Positions 39,001-50,199 of a stretch of 64,000 bases of DNA are shown here, piece after piece (positions within the stretch are counted from its first letter, which is position 1; each line of letters begins with the position of its first letter). The DNA is from Nereocystis luetkeana. Taxonomy: Eukaryota; Sar; Phaeophyceae; Laminariales; Laminariaceae. A program made the position numbers and the translations under genes. The notes beneath the pieces are model-generated. The model searched no databases and was not told the DNA's origin. It was given only the letters and a program-made list of their open reading frames with translations. The DNA is taken from positions 16,022,738-16,086,737 of the forward strand of contig JARUPZ010000002.1 in the NCBI GenBank assembly GCA_031213475.1, read 5' to 3'.

Positions 39001-42000
39001 CGACCATCAGCGAGTCTTCACGTCACCCAACGGTGTACTTCCGGGGGATATGAATACGGGCTTGGACCAGACAATACGAAGAGGCCAACCTCCTGGCGAA
39101 CTCGTGGGTGTGAGACCTTTGGTACGGAGCGGAATCACCACACCTGCTCCTCGAAAAAGTACGTGTTTTCATGGTGAAGAAAATGCATTGAACGTCCGAC
39201 AACAATCAACCGCCCTTGCACGCTTCGACGAGATTGGACAGGCGAGCGAGCACGCCAACCGCTAAAGGTTCTGAAGTCGCACTTACTCCTCAGCCCCTCT
39301 TGAACGGTATACCGAGCAGTTCTTTAGTTTTATAGAGTTCACGAATGCACCGCTGATCACCCTCTGATTTTATCTCGCGCTTTTGCACCAAAACGAGCAC
39401 CCAAGGTCACGGCCTCAGCACTTCCAAAAACCGGAATAAACTACAGTACAATAGAGCTCACGCATCCGCAGACGATAAGCCTATATGCATGAAAAACGCG
39501 GCATTTCGGTTTGGCTGAAACTCGTGAATAACTTGTTCGGCTGAGTACCTGTACCGTATTGTAGATGCGTATCAGACCTGCAATCGGGAAGGTCGAGCTG
39601 CCATGATCTCGCTTCTGCCGCCCAAGGTGTGCCCCTGGAGGTCAACCAGGATATCAACACCGTCCGCTTGAATCCGAGCGGCGCTCTCGGCGTGCCCGGT
39701 AGCGTAGAGGTCGACAAAGGAGGAGGCATGCGAACGGAGCGACTGCCGTGTCCTGGAGAAGGTGGATTTTTCACCATCCGATTCGCTCTGGTCGTCGTCG
39801 CCGCGCCCTCCCCCGTAGCTATAGATCGCGTACCTACGGTATACCGCAAGGGTGGGAGGTGAGGGTGACAGAGGCTTCGGTTGATGTCACGGTAAAAAAA
39901 AACCCGAGCGTCTTTGGCTGCCATGCAGAGATCTACTGAGACTGTGCTGAGTTACCGACATGAGGCGCGCGGGCGTAGTGCTTCGTGCGCTCCCCTTGAT
40001 GCTGTACCCTGTGTAGGGCGCCGGCACAAAAGACGCTTGTCAAGGGCACCGTTCGCAACGTATCGCGGGTATATACAGGACTTTCAGGCGTGTTTTTTGT
40101 CTCGTTAACTTCTCTACTCTCTAGTTTGTGGGCACGCACTTCCTGGTGAGTCGGCGTTCAACGCCTTTCGTTTGGAACTTCGCCGCCGGAGAACGAGTGG
40201 TGCGCGCTTTTTTCTGGGAGGCAGACGACACCGTCACGACAAAAAAAGTCAAAATAATCCGGAAGATGTTTTCCTCCGCTCACGTGCAGCAGTTTGTCGA
40301 CGCCCTGGAATCTGTGACGTCATTCGCCCGCGATTTTCTTGACCTGTCCCCCCTTCCGGTTTCGAGTGCTCCTTCAGAGCCCTGCTTGCCGCACGTGGTC
40401 TCCGCCAGTCTCTTCTGCCAGACGAACACCCCCTCCATCATATGCGCGGTGGGATGCTCGGCGAAATCGTGCCCAATAAAGCCAATGTTCAAACCCTGCT
40501 GCCGCTGACCTCGGGTCTCCGTATCAGGCCACCGTAAGCGCTCTTTCGTTGGCTCGCCTCTGTCGTCTTGAACCACGCTCGCCCCATGATCTGTGCTAGC
40601 GTCAGTACCTTGCTGGTGCGCGCTGTGCCCTCCATCGTGCTCATAAATGCTGTGGTTGGAGCCGGCGACTGCGGTGGAGGCGCCCGTGTACTTCGCCGAG
40701 CATGCCTCGGCTATCCGACGTCGCCAGGCAGGGCTAACGGGGTAGGGCAAGAGCAGAGTGTCGAACGGGAGCAGGGACGGAGGACGCCCGGCCTTGAGCT
40801 GCCTGAAGTCAACCTGTGGGTGGTTTAGGTTCCGAGAGGACGGCAGAGAATACAAAGAGGTGAGACGGACGAGGGCGTGTACAGAGGTACTCGAGGCTAT
40901 CTCAGGGCCGCAGAACGCGCAAAGAATTTTCAATCCTTCCAAGGCACCGGCAGTCATCCCAATTATGCGGCAATTTTCTCACTGTATACCCCTTGAGTGA
41001 GTGTTAATATGTTTTTGTCACTCTCACTTCTCCTAGTACGACACTCATCGGGTACAGACACACCTACGTTTTGAGGCGCAGCAGCTGCATGTTCTTAGGG
41101 ACATTTTTCTGCAGGCTTAAACCTCCAACAACGTGCTGCTCCGACCTCACCTCAACGCACGACATGCAGTCATCCCACCTGGGTAACAAGGTTTGACAGG
41201 TGCCTCTCCCAGTCGCGCCAATCGCACGATGCCTTTCGGGCCCTGAAGGACGAGAGGGGATGGAGAACAGGCGCCTTATCAGACCAGCGGTTGGAGAAAA
41301 TTCGTTCGGCGTGCAGGGGCAGGTAAAGTTGTGAGTACTTTTTGATGCTCGTTTTGGTTGGTTTGCGCCGGCGATGCCTTAATATCACTTTATCGGATAG
41401 TTTGGACGACTCACGAGACACTGCCAAAAAGAAAGAGAAGGTCGCTGAAGTACACATCCACGAACGGAGGTGTTTGTGTTTAGCCTGTGCTCTATAATTG
41501 GAAGCGCTGGGGACGTAATAGTACAAGCGTCTTTTTGCAGATTCCTCCACATAATGCGTCTTTATGTGTAGTACTTCGCCAAAATTCGCGGCCTTTCCGC
41601 CTGCTGACCTTGACCCAACAGCAGTACGTACGGAAACACATGCTGACGCCGCGCTTGCCTGTGCAAGTTGACGAGAGTCTCCAAGTACACATCGCATTCT
41701 TTTTCGTCATCTTGGAGTCGGGGAAACTCTTCGCGGCGAGCTTTTAGTATCGATAAGACTGCCTGGTGCTCCACCTTGGCAAGGGTGTGCTCGCCCAGCT
41801 GGAATAAGGCGCCTCCAACATTGTTCCTGTCGAGCGAAGCGAACACGGCGAGCGGCAAGAACAGTGCAGCAAACTTTCAATATCGAGCATTGGGATTGGG
41901 CTGCGGTCAGGTGTCCGTGGTGACGGCGGAAAATACAATCCCGCGAGGTTTTAGAAAACACGTTTTGCTTCTCCTAGGCTCCGCAGTAGCTCGACGCTTT

Positions 42001-44417
42001 GCTTTGACGGAAAATTTGTTAGCCACCAAGAGGGTGGCAACTCCGAACCGAGGTTTCACTTGTAACAGTGCCGTCCGAGAAGAATTTTTCAAGGTCAAAA
42101 TGAGAGGCCACTCAACAACAGTAGCAACTGTGGCAAGACGAGTACTTTGCGTAGGTTTCGTGTCCACGATCCTTTGCCTCCAGGACAAAAACAACCTTTC
42201 CGAAAGGGAGACACACCCGTTTTTAATGCAGTGTGTTGCCCACCTCAACATCACGATCATATCGCTGTCACCCGGGTCGACGACCTCCGCTGCCCCCCTA
42301 TAGAGCTCTAGCGCCTTGCTTGTGTCTCCATAGCGGTGGTACAGCGCTGCAAGGTTGATCGAAGCGCCCACGTGCTAGAGCAGGTACCGGTAGGAGGCAC
42401 GGCACCGAACGGGGTGCAGAAGGGTGTCAACGGACTAAAATGGGACGCCAAACCCACATCGTCGTAAAAGTATGCTCGGTGGATGCTGATGGCGTGTGTT
42501 TCCATATTTTTTTTTGTCGGGTTTTCAGGAAAACCTCCGCTTTTCGTTCGTCTCAGTCGGACAAGACAGCTCTTTCTGAGGAGGCATCCACATGTTTGTT
42601 CGCGCACGCGTTTTCACCGCATGGCATTGCATGCCAGTCTGGGCAAACATCCAAACAATTTCACTGGCTACTCGCCCGTCGAGCATCGATTCTGTAGCCG
42701 TAGGTCACCTGAGGGTCTACACGCAGCACGGTCGTGAAACTCTGCGCAGCTTCTTGAGCCAACCCGAGCGTTTGTAGGGTTACCCCCATGTTGTAATGGA
42801 TTTCTGCGTCCCGTGGGTGTAGCTTCAGCGCCCGATGGAATACCTCCACAGCCTGGTACGGCATCGCAATATCCCAGACGAAATATGAAGTTATGCCGGG
42901 GGAGAATGTCATTTCAACGATTTTGCGCCGAAAGGATCGTTTCCACTTTTGCGGCGCGTTCTCAAAATGGTACAGCGCTTGAACGATACGAGATACATAC
43001 AAGTTATAAACACTACAGTGATTTTCGAATGCCTTTGTTCCCCCGGCCATTTAGACTAAACGCCCCCCTTTGAAGTCCTTTTACGCGCCGAATCTATTGG
43101 TAACCAAAACGTAAACACCTTCAACTTTCATAGAGTTTTCGAGCACGCTTCCCTCTACAGCAGTAGCATCTCACCTCTTCGTTACGGCTGCGCCAGTGCA
43201 AGTGAAGGCCGAGGTTGTTCAGTGCCCATCGGTGGGTACTTTCCGCTTGGAGCGTTCTGCGGTATAAGCCCTCCACAGCGGAATCTACCGCTTCGATGTT
43301 GACGTCATTCGATCCTCTACTGCCGGCCTGCGCCAGCATTTTTAGTGCCTCTGGGGCTTGCCGCAATACACCGAAGGTTTTGGCCACTCGTGCACGGTCG
43401 AGAGGTGGCAGGGCCGAGAGTACCGCCCCAATGTTGTTCATGGCGTCGGCGTGTGTTTCGTCTGTTGTTCCGGCGCGCCATTCGAGTGTTACGTACGTAC
43501 TGGCTGATTTAGATACACTGGGGTGTTTCCATTGTTGTACACACAAGCCACGGGGTTCCAGTGGAAAAAATCGCATTGCAGAATCAGGCAGCCAGGCAGT
43601 ATCGTCGACCATACTTGTGCGCTTGTACACCAAAACGAGGAAACGCGCGGCAATAAAATGAGGACAGGGGAAAGGGACGGCACCTGTCACCACGGCTTGT
43701 CCAGAAGAAGACCGCTGAGGGTAACACTCCGACGAGTTAAGCTGGGTAGGGAAAGTGATGGTTAAAAAAAGAAGCTAATAATAGTGGAGGGAGCCTTTCA
43801 CCACTGCAAAATATATGCCAGACTAATTCCAAGTAGTTTGTCCACCAAAACATGAGCGGTGGGATCGGAAAACTTGCCTACGTCTCACACCCCGTCCTGA
43901 GCCACAGAACGCAAGGCTTACCTGCGCGTAACGTGGCAGCATAAAAGCTAATGGCCGTTTCTGGGTCGCTTCTACTCTGCGACAGCAGCCCGAGGTAGAA
44001 CGGGGCCTGAGCGTACGAGGGGTACCGCTCTGCTATGCCCCTCAGCTCTGCTTCTCCCGCAGCTGGATCTGACGCCTCGAGCAGCCGTAGCGCGGAGTTG
44101 GCTCTTCGATCCAAGGCTGCCACATCCACACCAGTCTCAGCAAGATCGGTGGCTTGGGCTACGAACATGTTGGTATGGCTCGGGAAGAGTTCTGTTGCGG
44201 CGCATGCTAGTATTAGAGTAACGACACGAAAAGGTATCCAAACGGGTGAGCACCAGCGGGAGGATTGCTCTCTCTTTGCCAATGATCCATTTTCTGAGGA
44301 TCGCCGCGAAATGGCCGCCGCCGCCACCGCCTTAGACGGAGGGTGTTGCTCAGAGGAACATGGCGAATGCATGGCGAGCATAAAATTTTGCCACCACTGA
44401 GGGGCACGGCACATCAC
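36086..44417 (-). CDS. TPR-containing O-GlcNAc transferase-like protein (GT41)
   Basis: Transfers a sugar (GlcNAc in OGT, fucose in SPY) from a nucleotide sugar to Ser/Thr of proteins. Minus-strand exons: 44417-43922, 43461-43175, 42852-42709, 42374-42244, 41826-41632, 41242-41179, 41150-41068, 40802-40284, 39752-39578, 38982-38914, 38448-38297, 37929-37767, 37119-36912, 36552-36086. The sum is in frame, about 1050 aa. About five or six TPRs occupy roughly residues 85-415 (AVEVFHRALKLHPRDAEIHY, INLAALYHRYGDTSKALELY). Catalytic landmarks: CDWRDWERHL; GFIGHDFAEHPTAHMM (catalytic-type His); DILVDLQGHTLGGRSEIMAA; PGTSGAPYVDYLLAD; VTPPEHAAHYSESLVYLP; NFNKIDKLDP (donor-site Lys); HLLRHAAADLFLDT; REYEDLAVEL. 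A short exon between 40284 and 39752 (before RQSLRSHASSFVDLY) is probably missing. The fifth exon could instead end at a GC donor near 41655. Residues about 60-80 (IPFRVVTLILACAATELF) look like a membrane anchor. Confidence 0.9.
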
Positions 44418-44570
44418 TCACACGACTGCAACCTCGCGGGCCCCCTGTCCCTGGTCCTCTTGTGCAAACCGCCTCGCGTTTACATGGAAACCCCCTTTTC
44501 CTATCTTCACGAGCTGTGGACAGATGGACTGCTGTGGTACTTACACACCGCGATCATCCCTGTACCGACC
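44418..44570. promoter_or_regulatory. Putative bidirectional promoter
   Basis: 153 bp between the OGT-like ATG (44417, minus) and a plus-strand ATG at 44571 that opens a plausible first exon. No core element is recognised; the call rests on geometry. Confidence 0.3.
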
Positions 44571-44882
44571 ATGTGCCGAACCGAGGAGGAAGACGTCAGT
44601 GGTGTGGATTCAGCACACGTAACAACAGCGCCGAGCGTACTTTCCAAGGAAGATGCATGCCGTCCTCTTCCTCTAGGACCCCGGACCCGGAGGCAACGAC
44701 CCCGCCGGCCTCTTACAGGAGCGCGGAGGGCCGCTTTGGTGACCCTGCTTTGCGCCGTCGCTGCCGCGATTGGCACCAGCCGCGGCTGGTACGGCGCGTC
44801 TTGGTGGACGAATATCGGCAGGGGGAAGGACGAGAATGCGGCAGACTTGTTCAACGAGCGACTCAACATCTCGACGTCGGGG
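44571..44882 (+). CDS. Candidate first exon with membrane anchor
   Basis: ATG at 44571 opens 104 codons ending at a good donor (GGG|GTGAGT) in phase 0. The peptide has an acidic N-terminus (MCRTEEEDVSG), an Arg-rich stretch (RTRRQRPRRPLTGARR) and a hydrophobic segment (AALVTLLCAVAAAIGT), then GWYGASWW and a polar tail: type II anchor architecture. The next plus-strand exon I recognise is the SEC14 exon at 53887, which also starts in phase 0, so this may be its 5' end across a 9-kb repeat-filled intron. No homology supports it. Confidence 0.4.
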
Positions 44883-45248
44883 GTGAGTGTCTTGAGGTTT
44901 GGTTGTTCTTATTATTTGTGCTGTGTACGTACGTACCTGGTACAGCCTTCGATACGAAGATGATAAATCCGATCCTTTTTTGGAGTGGTGGTGCAATGCA
45001 ATGCTCTGCGACCGACTACTACTGTAGCACGTGGCTTGGGTCGGGGGGTATGATAGAATTACACCCCATCCTGTGCTCTCTGGCGATCCGCCCTGAATGC
45101 GGTGTCCGCTGCGGCCGTGACAGCGTGACAGCCCAGAGCCGAGCATGTGCTCGAAATACTTAGCGTGGTAACGGCGAGGACAAGAGGCAAAAATCGTTCA
45201 CCATTTCCGAGTCTCTCTCTTTCGGCGCCTTTCATGGCTTTCAAGTAT

Positions 45249-45295
45249 TAAATAGTTTGTCCCCAAAACAGGACTGCGGTCCTAAAAGGATTAAC
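45249..45295. mobile_element. Half copy of MITE family 1
   Basis: AATAGTTTGTCCCCAAAACA ... GCGGTCCTAAAAGGATTAA: only the right arm is present. A related partial arm lies at about 43826-43850 and a variant hairpin at about 45658-45725. Confidence 0.65.
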
Positions 45296-45739
45296 ATTTA
45301 TAGGTCGTACGAACAGTACGAGCATGTACGTGCGAGTGCCAGAAATGCATGTACGTACCAGATACCTGGTACTCACATACCCTGGTATATTTTTAATGAA
45401 ACTCGTGCCTCGACAATGCTCGTCTCGCAGCCTGTCCCAACCTCGCACGACATCAAAGTACAGCAACAACAACCAACAGCAGAAAGTGTCACCGTACCCA
45501 TTAATCCGTTGCCTCCGGCTTCAAGCCAATTGCGGACGACAGCAGTAGTCTTGCTTCCGACATCACTTCACCTTTCACACTTTATTCTCAGCGTCCCAGA
45601 TCCCAGGCTGCGGGGAACGCGCCTCCGCCTCCTCCTATATACTTGTGTACTCGTTGACCCTTTCAGTACTACAGCAGTCCCGTTTTAACCTGTTTTGAGA
45701 TTTGAGTGCCTCAAAACGGGTCTGCTGTCAGTATTATTT

Positions 45740-47278
45740 ACATTTTTGCTATCTGCTTCTGTTTTTATTTTGTTTTGTTTTTTTGCTTCGCTTCATGTTC
45801 TTTTTTAGGTTTTGTCTGCTATTAATAGTCTCCTTTTTGCTTCCCTGGTGTGTGTGTGTTCTTCACATTAAACCGTTCTTTCTACCCGTCGACATCCAGC
45901 ACAACCAGTGTCCGTGCCGATTCTTCAATCCTAAAAGAGATACAGGTTCTGTGGTCACAAAGCTACGCCACAGAGATACTACGTTGCCACGTGTGCAGTG
46001 TGAACTGCAGTGGGCAATGCAAAGCCATGTCATCATACTAGATACGACAGGCACGACATACGCAATCTATGAAATAGTGAAACGAAAAGAAATAATCAAA
46101 GAGAAAACAAAAACAAGGTAGACAAATCGAAAAAGAAAAAGAAGAAAAATAAAAGCAAAATCTAAGAGAAACAATCTGTCGTGCCCCCCCCCCCGCAGGC
46201 GAGGTGGCCAACACTTGAAAAAGAACGAGCTGGAAAAAAGAAGAAATAACAAAAAACACCACTGCTTGTGAACAGAGTAAGACAAAGAACCAAGGAGAAA
46301 GTAACAAGGAAAAATAACAGGGGAAATAACATGCAGACCAAAGCCCAAAGCACCTTCCAGGTGGCGGCAGCAGCTTGTGGTACGAGTAGTATAGCCAGGT
46401 TCTCCCTGCTAATCCGCCTGGTACCTTGCTACCCAGACTGCCGTCTCCGCCCTGCGTTCGTCAACTATGCCCAGCCCCTTGGCGTCAGACAATACGAGCC
46501 GAGCAGAGCAGGTTCGTCTTCCAACCACGCCACACGGCTCCTTGAGTACGGCTTATCAATCAGAAAAGGAAGAGGAAGAGAAAAAATGAAATGAAAATCA
46601 CGGAGAGTCAGCGCAAGAAAGAAAAAAAAAAACAAAACTAAAAGAGAAGACAAGGGAAGACCACGTTCGAGCCAGCTGCACCAGTTGGTAGCACTAGTAG
46701 TATGGTCATATTCTACTTCCTAGTCGACTTGGTGCCTTGCTACCCTGTCTGCCATCTCCTTCCTACTTTCGTCTACCGCCGTTTCCCTTCTACCCCTCCT
46801 GTTCCCCCCCCTCTCCGCATTCCCTCGGTCGGGCTTTCTGCCACTTCTCCTGTTGCCCCCTTCCCCCCCCGTTCCTTTGGGCACCATCCACGGCGGATGC
46901 GCGGCGCTGTCTACTCATCTCAGCCTCAGCCTCGTGCCACCTCACCATGAACCGTTCGGCTGCTTCAAGGATCCCCCGGTACCACTTCCCCACCTTTTTG
47001 GCTGCAGTGGACCACAACGCGGTCTCAACTCCAAACACCAAGGGGGCAACTTCCGTTGACCCTTCGGTGGCTCGGAACTCCCTAAGGTCTTCGACTATGC
47101 ATCTATGCCAAGTCTTACACTGTCCGCCGCAGTGGTGGAGTGCGTATGCTTGTTTTTTGTTTTTGCCTCTGTTTTTACTTGAGGTATTTCTTCCACTCCA
47201 GAGTTATTGGAGCCTGTCCTGCAACCACGGACTGCATTTGTATTGTGAGTTAATGTGAGAACAACAACAACAACAGCA
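45740..47278 (+). mobile_element. AAC-tailed LINE-like repeat interrupted by another LINE
   Basis: Left part 45740-45848 and right part 47118-47278 are contiguous in the reversed copy at 14640-14890, so one element was split by the insertion at 45849-47117. The right end is GTGAGAACAACAACAAC, an AAC-tail typical of non-LTR 3' ends. No protein domain is visible in the retained part. Confidence 0.65.
45849..47117 (-). mobile_element. 5'-truncated CA-tailed LINE, minus orientation
   Basis: Reverse complement of about 51540-52833: it carries the last about 140 codons of the RT-protein C-terminus (47110-46735, broken) and the whole 3' region, ending (leftward) in a GTGTGTGTG run that reads ACACACAC at the element's 3' end. 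Truncation at the 5' side is usual for target-primed reverse transcription. Confidence 0.8.
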
Positions 47279-47614
47279 CTTCGAGCCAAGAGCCAAGAAG
47301 AGTCAAGTGGTGCCGCCGACCAATACAACCAGCAGCCAGAGTCCGTGCTCACACAATCTCACTGGTGGCTCACTGGTATCTATACTGCTCTAGTCTGTGA
47401 ACCACCGACCTCTTTGAAATTCTATATACCTGGTATTTAATGCAGGACCAGGATTTCAGGATTTAGTCGTTGGTCGTTGTTGGCTTCCAACTTTTGCAAA
47501 GAGGTCTCGTTTCTTGTTCACCTGTCTGTCGCACGTGTCCGCCTGTCATGCTGTTGCCCGTTGCATGATGATTCCTGATTTATAATTCCCCACTGACTAT
47601 TATTAATAATATTG

Positions 47615-47733
47615 CGGGGGACCATAGTTAATAGGACCTGTAGTGTACATAAAAACCTACCAGGTATATATTTTACCATTTCTACTACCTGGTATTCAAT
47701 AACAATATTTGGTCCTATTAACTATGGTCCCCT
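47615..47733. mobile_element. MITE-like hairpin, family 2
   Basis: GGGGGACCATAGTTAATAGG at the left and ATTTGGTCCTATTAACTATG then GTCCCC at the right, separated by an AT-rich loop containing two TACCAGGTA/TACCTGGTA motifs. Confidence 0.8.
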
Positions 47734-48054
47734 GTAATCTGTAATAGATCATACACCCTCTGATGTGAGAACAACAACAACAACAACGACGATGGTGGTG
47801 TGTTGGCTCAGAGCGCAGCACTGGAGCTTACCGCTTATTCGAGAAATTGGTGGCACGCAATCAGGACGGACACTGGGTGTACTGATGAAGCTGGGTAGGA
47901 AGGACGATTTATTGTGAAGACACCAACAGACAGTAGCAACAACTGAACCGCTGTGTACGAGACAAAGGGGCTATACCTTCTAAACTTCTTATTAGAGGTT
48001 GACTGGGTCTGATTGGCTTCGGGTGAGGGTTGGTTCTTATTCGTCTTGTACACA

Positions 48055-48260
48055 GTTGTTGTTGTTTTGCTGTTCTCACATTAACTCTCTGCATCTGACG
48101 AAGGAGTCCGTGGTCACACAAAGGTGCTGGGGCCCTAGGAAGATCCGAAAAACAAAAAAAAACGAAAATTCGGCTGCCTCAAAATACACGAGACGAAGAA
48201 AGCGCACACGAGCTAAAACCAATGTGCAAACTGAACTAACATGGCCGCAGGTACCTGGTA
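48055..48260 (-). mobile_element. Fragment of the AAC-tailed LINE-like family
   Basis: Left end GTTGTTGTT ... TCTCACATTAAC, then CTGACGAAGGAGTCCGTGG, CTAGGAAGATCCG and GCTGCCTCAAAATACACGAG; this is the reverse complement of 49960-50135. Confidence 0.7.
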
Positions 48261-48319
48261 GTAGTTACCCCGAACCATTTTCTCAAATAGGTGGTGAACT
48301 CCCCCTGGTAAATCGTCGA

Positions 48320-48410
48320 CCTTTAGAACCGCAGTCCCGTTTTGGGGACAAAATAGTCAAATTTGAAGTAGTTTGTCCCCAAAACGGGACTGCGGTTCTA
48401 AAGGGGTTAA
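48320..48410. mobile_element. MITE-like hairpin, family 1 (best-preserved copy)
   Basis: CTTTAGAACCGCAGTCCCGT plus TTTGGGGACAAA, then a short loop, then GTTTGTCCCCAAAACGGGAC plus TGCGGTTCTAAAG; arms about 40 bp and nearly identical. Confidence 0.85.
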
Positions 48411-48415
48411 CTTTG

Positions 48416-48530
48416 TTTCACTGACCCCAGAACTTGTATCTCTCTATATAGTAGGATTGAACGATCGACACGGACACTGGTTGTGCTGGATGTCGACGGG
48501 TACGAGAAAGAACGGTTTAATGTGAACTCG
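48416..48530 (+). mobile_element. Short 3' fragment of the CA-tailed LINE
   Basis: Contains CGGACACTGGTTGTGCTGGA and AGAACGGTTTAATGTGAA, the last about 110 bp of the LINE at 50760-52835, lacking the CA tail. Confidence 0.7.
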
Positions 48531-48544
48531 CTTACAGCAGTACT

Positions 48545-49450
48545 GGGCCCGCTATAGTGCAGGTACGTGCCCAGAGATTTTACCTGCACTATGGCGGGCA
48601 CCTGCACTAATCAGAATAGTGCCTCAATAGTGCAGGTTCGGCGCCATTGAGGCTTTGAGTTTCCCTCAATAGTGCAGGTACGGCACTCCTGAGGAGATGT
48701 TTGACTTCACGGTGTGGCGCTCATGCTTTGCGGGGCTAACAGAGTACGAACTGGATCGAATTACGGGAGTGCGGAGCCCTGTTCTAGCGTGGGCGTGGGC
48801 AGACTGTCCCGCGACGCGTGTGGTTCCCCCCCTGTCGCACACACAGAGACGTTGTAGAAAAATTACTTGCAAGTTGCACCGCTATCCTCTTCCTGCCTCA
48901 GCACTCGTACAGGCACTCGTACTGCTGTACGCACTGCACACCCAGAACCCTTCTTACTCCCCCCCTTCGTTTTCTTCTGGCGTTTAGATGGTCCCGCCCC
49001 AGCACCCTCAGCTGGTGTCGCTTTGCGCTTGCCAGCCTTGGCGACGCACGTGCTGCAGATGCGGTGCTTTTCGTCGTGCTCAAACATGCTGCCGCAGTTG
49101 CCGTGGAGCCGCTCGCCACATCCTCCCTTGCAGACGTGGCCATGAGGGGCTTGCGGGGTTCTGTCTTGTTGATGGGTCAGCAGTTCACCGCCCGCACAAG
49201 GCATGGTGCGCCTCTGCGTAGAGCTCTTCGGGTCTGCAGCAGCACGTGTACACTGATTTCTGTGATGCGTCTGTCCGCTGTCCGTGTGTGTGTCCAACCG
49301 GCACTATTGCGGGGCGCCGCGGTGCCCAACCTGCACTACAGCGGGACCGCCCTCAATAGTGCAGGCTATTGAGGGCGCTTTCTGTGTCCAGAGATTTTAC
49401 CTGCACTATACCGGGCACCTGCACTATTCAACCTGCACTATAGCGGGCCC
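48545..49450. mobile_element. TIR DNA transposon, 906 bp
   Basis: Begins GGGCCCGCTATAGTGCAGGT and ends with a near-exact complement (ACCTGCACTATAGCGGGCCC, allowing the internal start of the match). Further inverted copies of CCTGCACTATA lie just inside both ends (48580-48690, 49330-49440). AGTACT flanks both sides and may be a 6-bp target duplication, but it is palindromic and could instead be part of the TIR. It interrupts LINE-derived sequence. It carries a minus-strand zinc-finger-like ORF. Superfamily not settled. Confidence 0.75.
48863..49297 (-). CDS. Zinc-finger-like protein of the TIR transposon
   Basis: 144-residue frame inside the transposon. The middle has a Cys/His cluster: CAGGE, then VCKGGCGERLHGNCGS, then HDEKHRICSTCVAK, a C..C-H-C...H..C..C zinc-binding spacing. 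After it comes a Lys-rich nuclear-localisation-like stretch (GPSKRQKKTKGGSKKG). No DDE catalytic core is visible, so it may be an accessory DNA-binding protein or the residue of a longer transposase. The whole frame lies between the TIRs. Confidence 0.5.
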   Translation of the reverse strand: MDTHTDSGQTHHRNQCTRAAADPKSSTQRRTMPCAGGELLTHQQDRTPQAPHGHVCKGGCGERLHGNCGSMFEHDEKHRICSTCVAKAGKRKATPAEGAGAGPSKRQKKTKGGSKKGSGCAVRTAVRVPVRVLRQEEDSGATCK

Positions 49451-49539
49451 AGTACTGTACCTGGTACTGTTTTTTTGGTTGTACATCAAGATGCCATACT
49501 ACTCTACTAAACTGTGCTTATTGCATACCTGGTACCTGG

Positions 49540-50188
49540 TGTGTGTGTGTGTTCTTCACATTAAACCGTTATTTCTACCCGTCGACATCCAGCACAACCA
49601 GTGTCCGTGCCGATTCTCCAATCCTAGAAGAGATACACTACTGCTGTAGTCACAAAGCTACACAGAGATACTACGTTGCCACGTGTGCAGTATGGCAATG
49701 CAAAGCCATGTCATCATATTAGATGGTAGTAAGGTTCGATTGCTCCTTTTTTCACTGCACATCCGCGAGTCTTCACTCTGACAGCACTCCAGATAGCAGG
49801 CAGGTGAATTCCTCTTTCGTTTTCACGACTACCGTGCGTTTCGTACGGTGCAGGCAGCACTTCAGACAGCATCCGCTGTAGTCAGCAGCCACGAGTTGGT
49901 TAATGGTGGGAACGGGGATACTCTTCTATGTTATAGTTGAGAGGATATACCCGCGGCCATGTTAGTTCAGTTTTGCACATTGGTTTTATCTTGTGTGCGC
50001 TTTTTTCGTCTCGTGTATTTTGAGGCAGCCGAATTTTCGATTTTTTTTTGTTTTTCGGATCTTTCCTAGGGCTCCAGCACCTTTGTGTGACCACGGACTC
50101 CTTCGTCAGAGAGTTAATGTGAGAACAACAACAAAAACAAAAACAATTAGATACGACAGGCACGACATACACAATCTATGAAATAGTG
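49540..50188 (-). mobile_element. CA-tailed LINE fragment, minus, with an insertion
   Basis: 49540-49733 matches the LINE 3' end in reverse (GTGTGTGTG, TTCACATTAAACCGTT, CATCCAGCACAACCAGTG). The match resumes at 50149-50188 (ACGACAGGCACGACATAC). The gap between is a separate insertion. Confidence 0.75.
49734..50148 (+). mobile_element. AAC-tailed LINE-like insertion with 7-bp TSD
   Basis: A 415-bp insert in the LINE fragment above. ATTAGAT occurs at both junctions (left copy ends at 49733; right copy ends at about 50154). The right end is GTGAGAACAACAACAAAAAC, the same 3' tail as 47262-47278. No ORF of note. Confidence 0.7.
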
Positions 50189-50199
50189 TAACAATGTAT

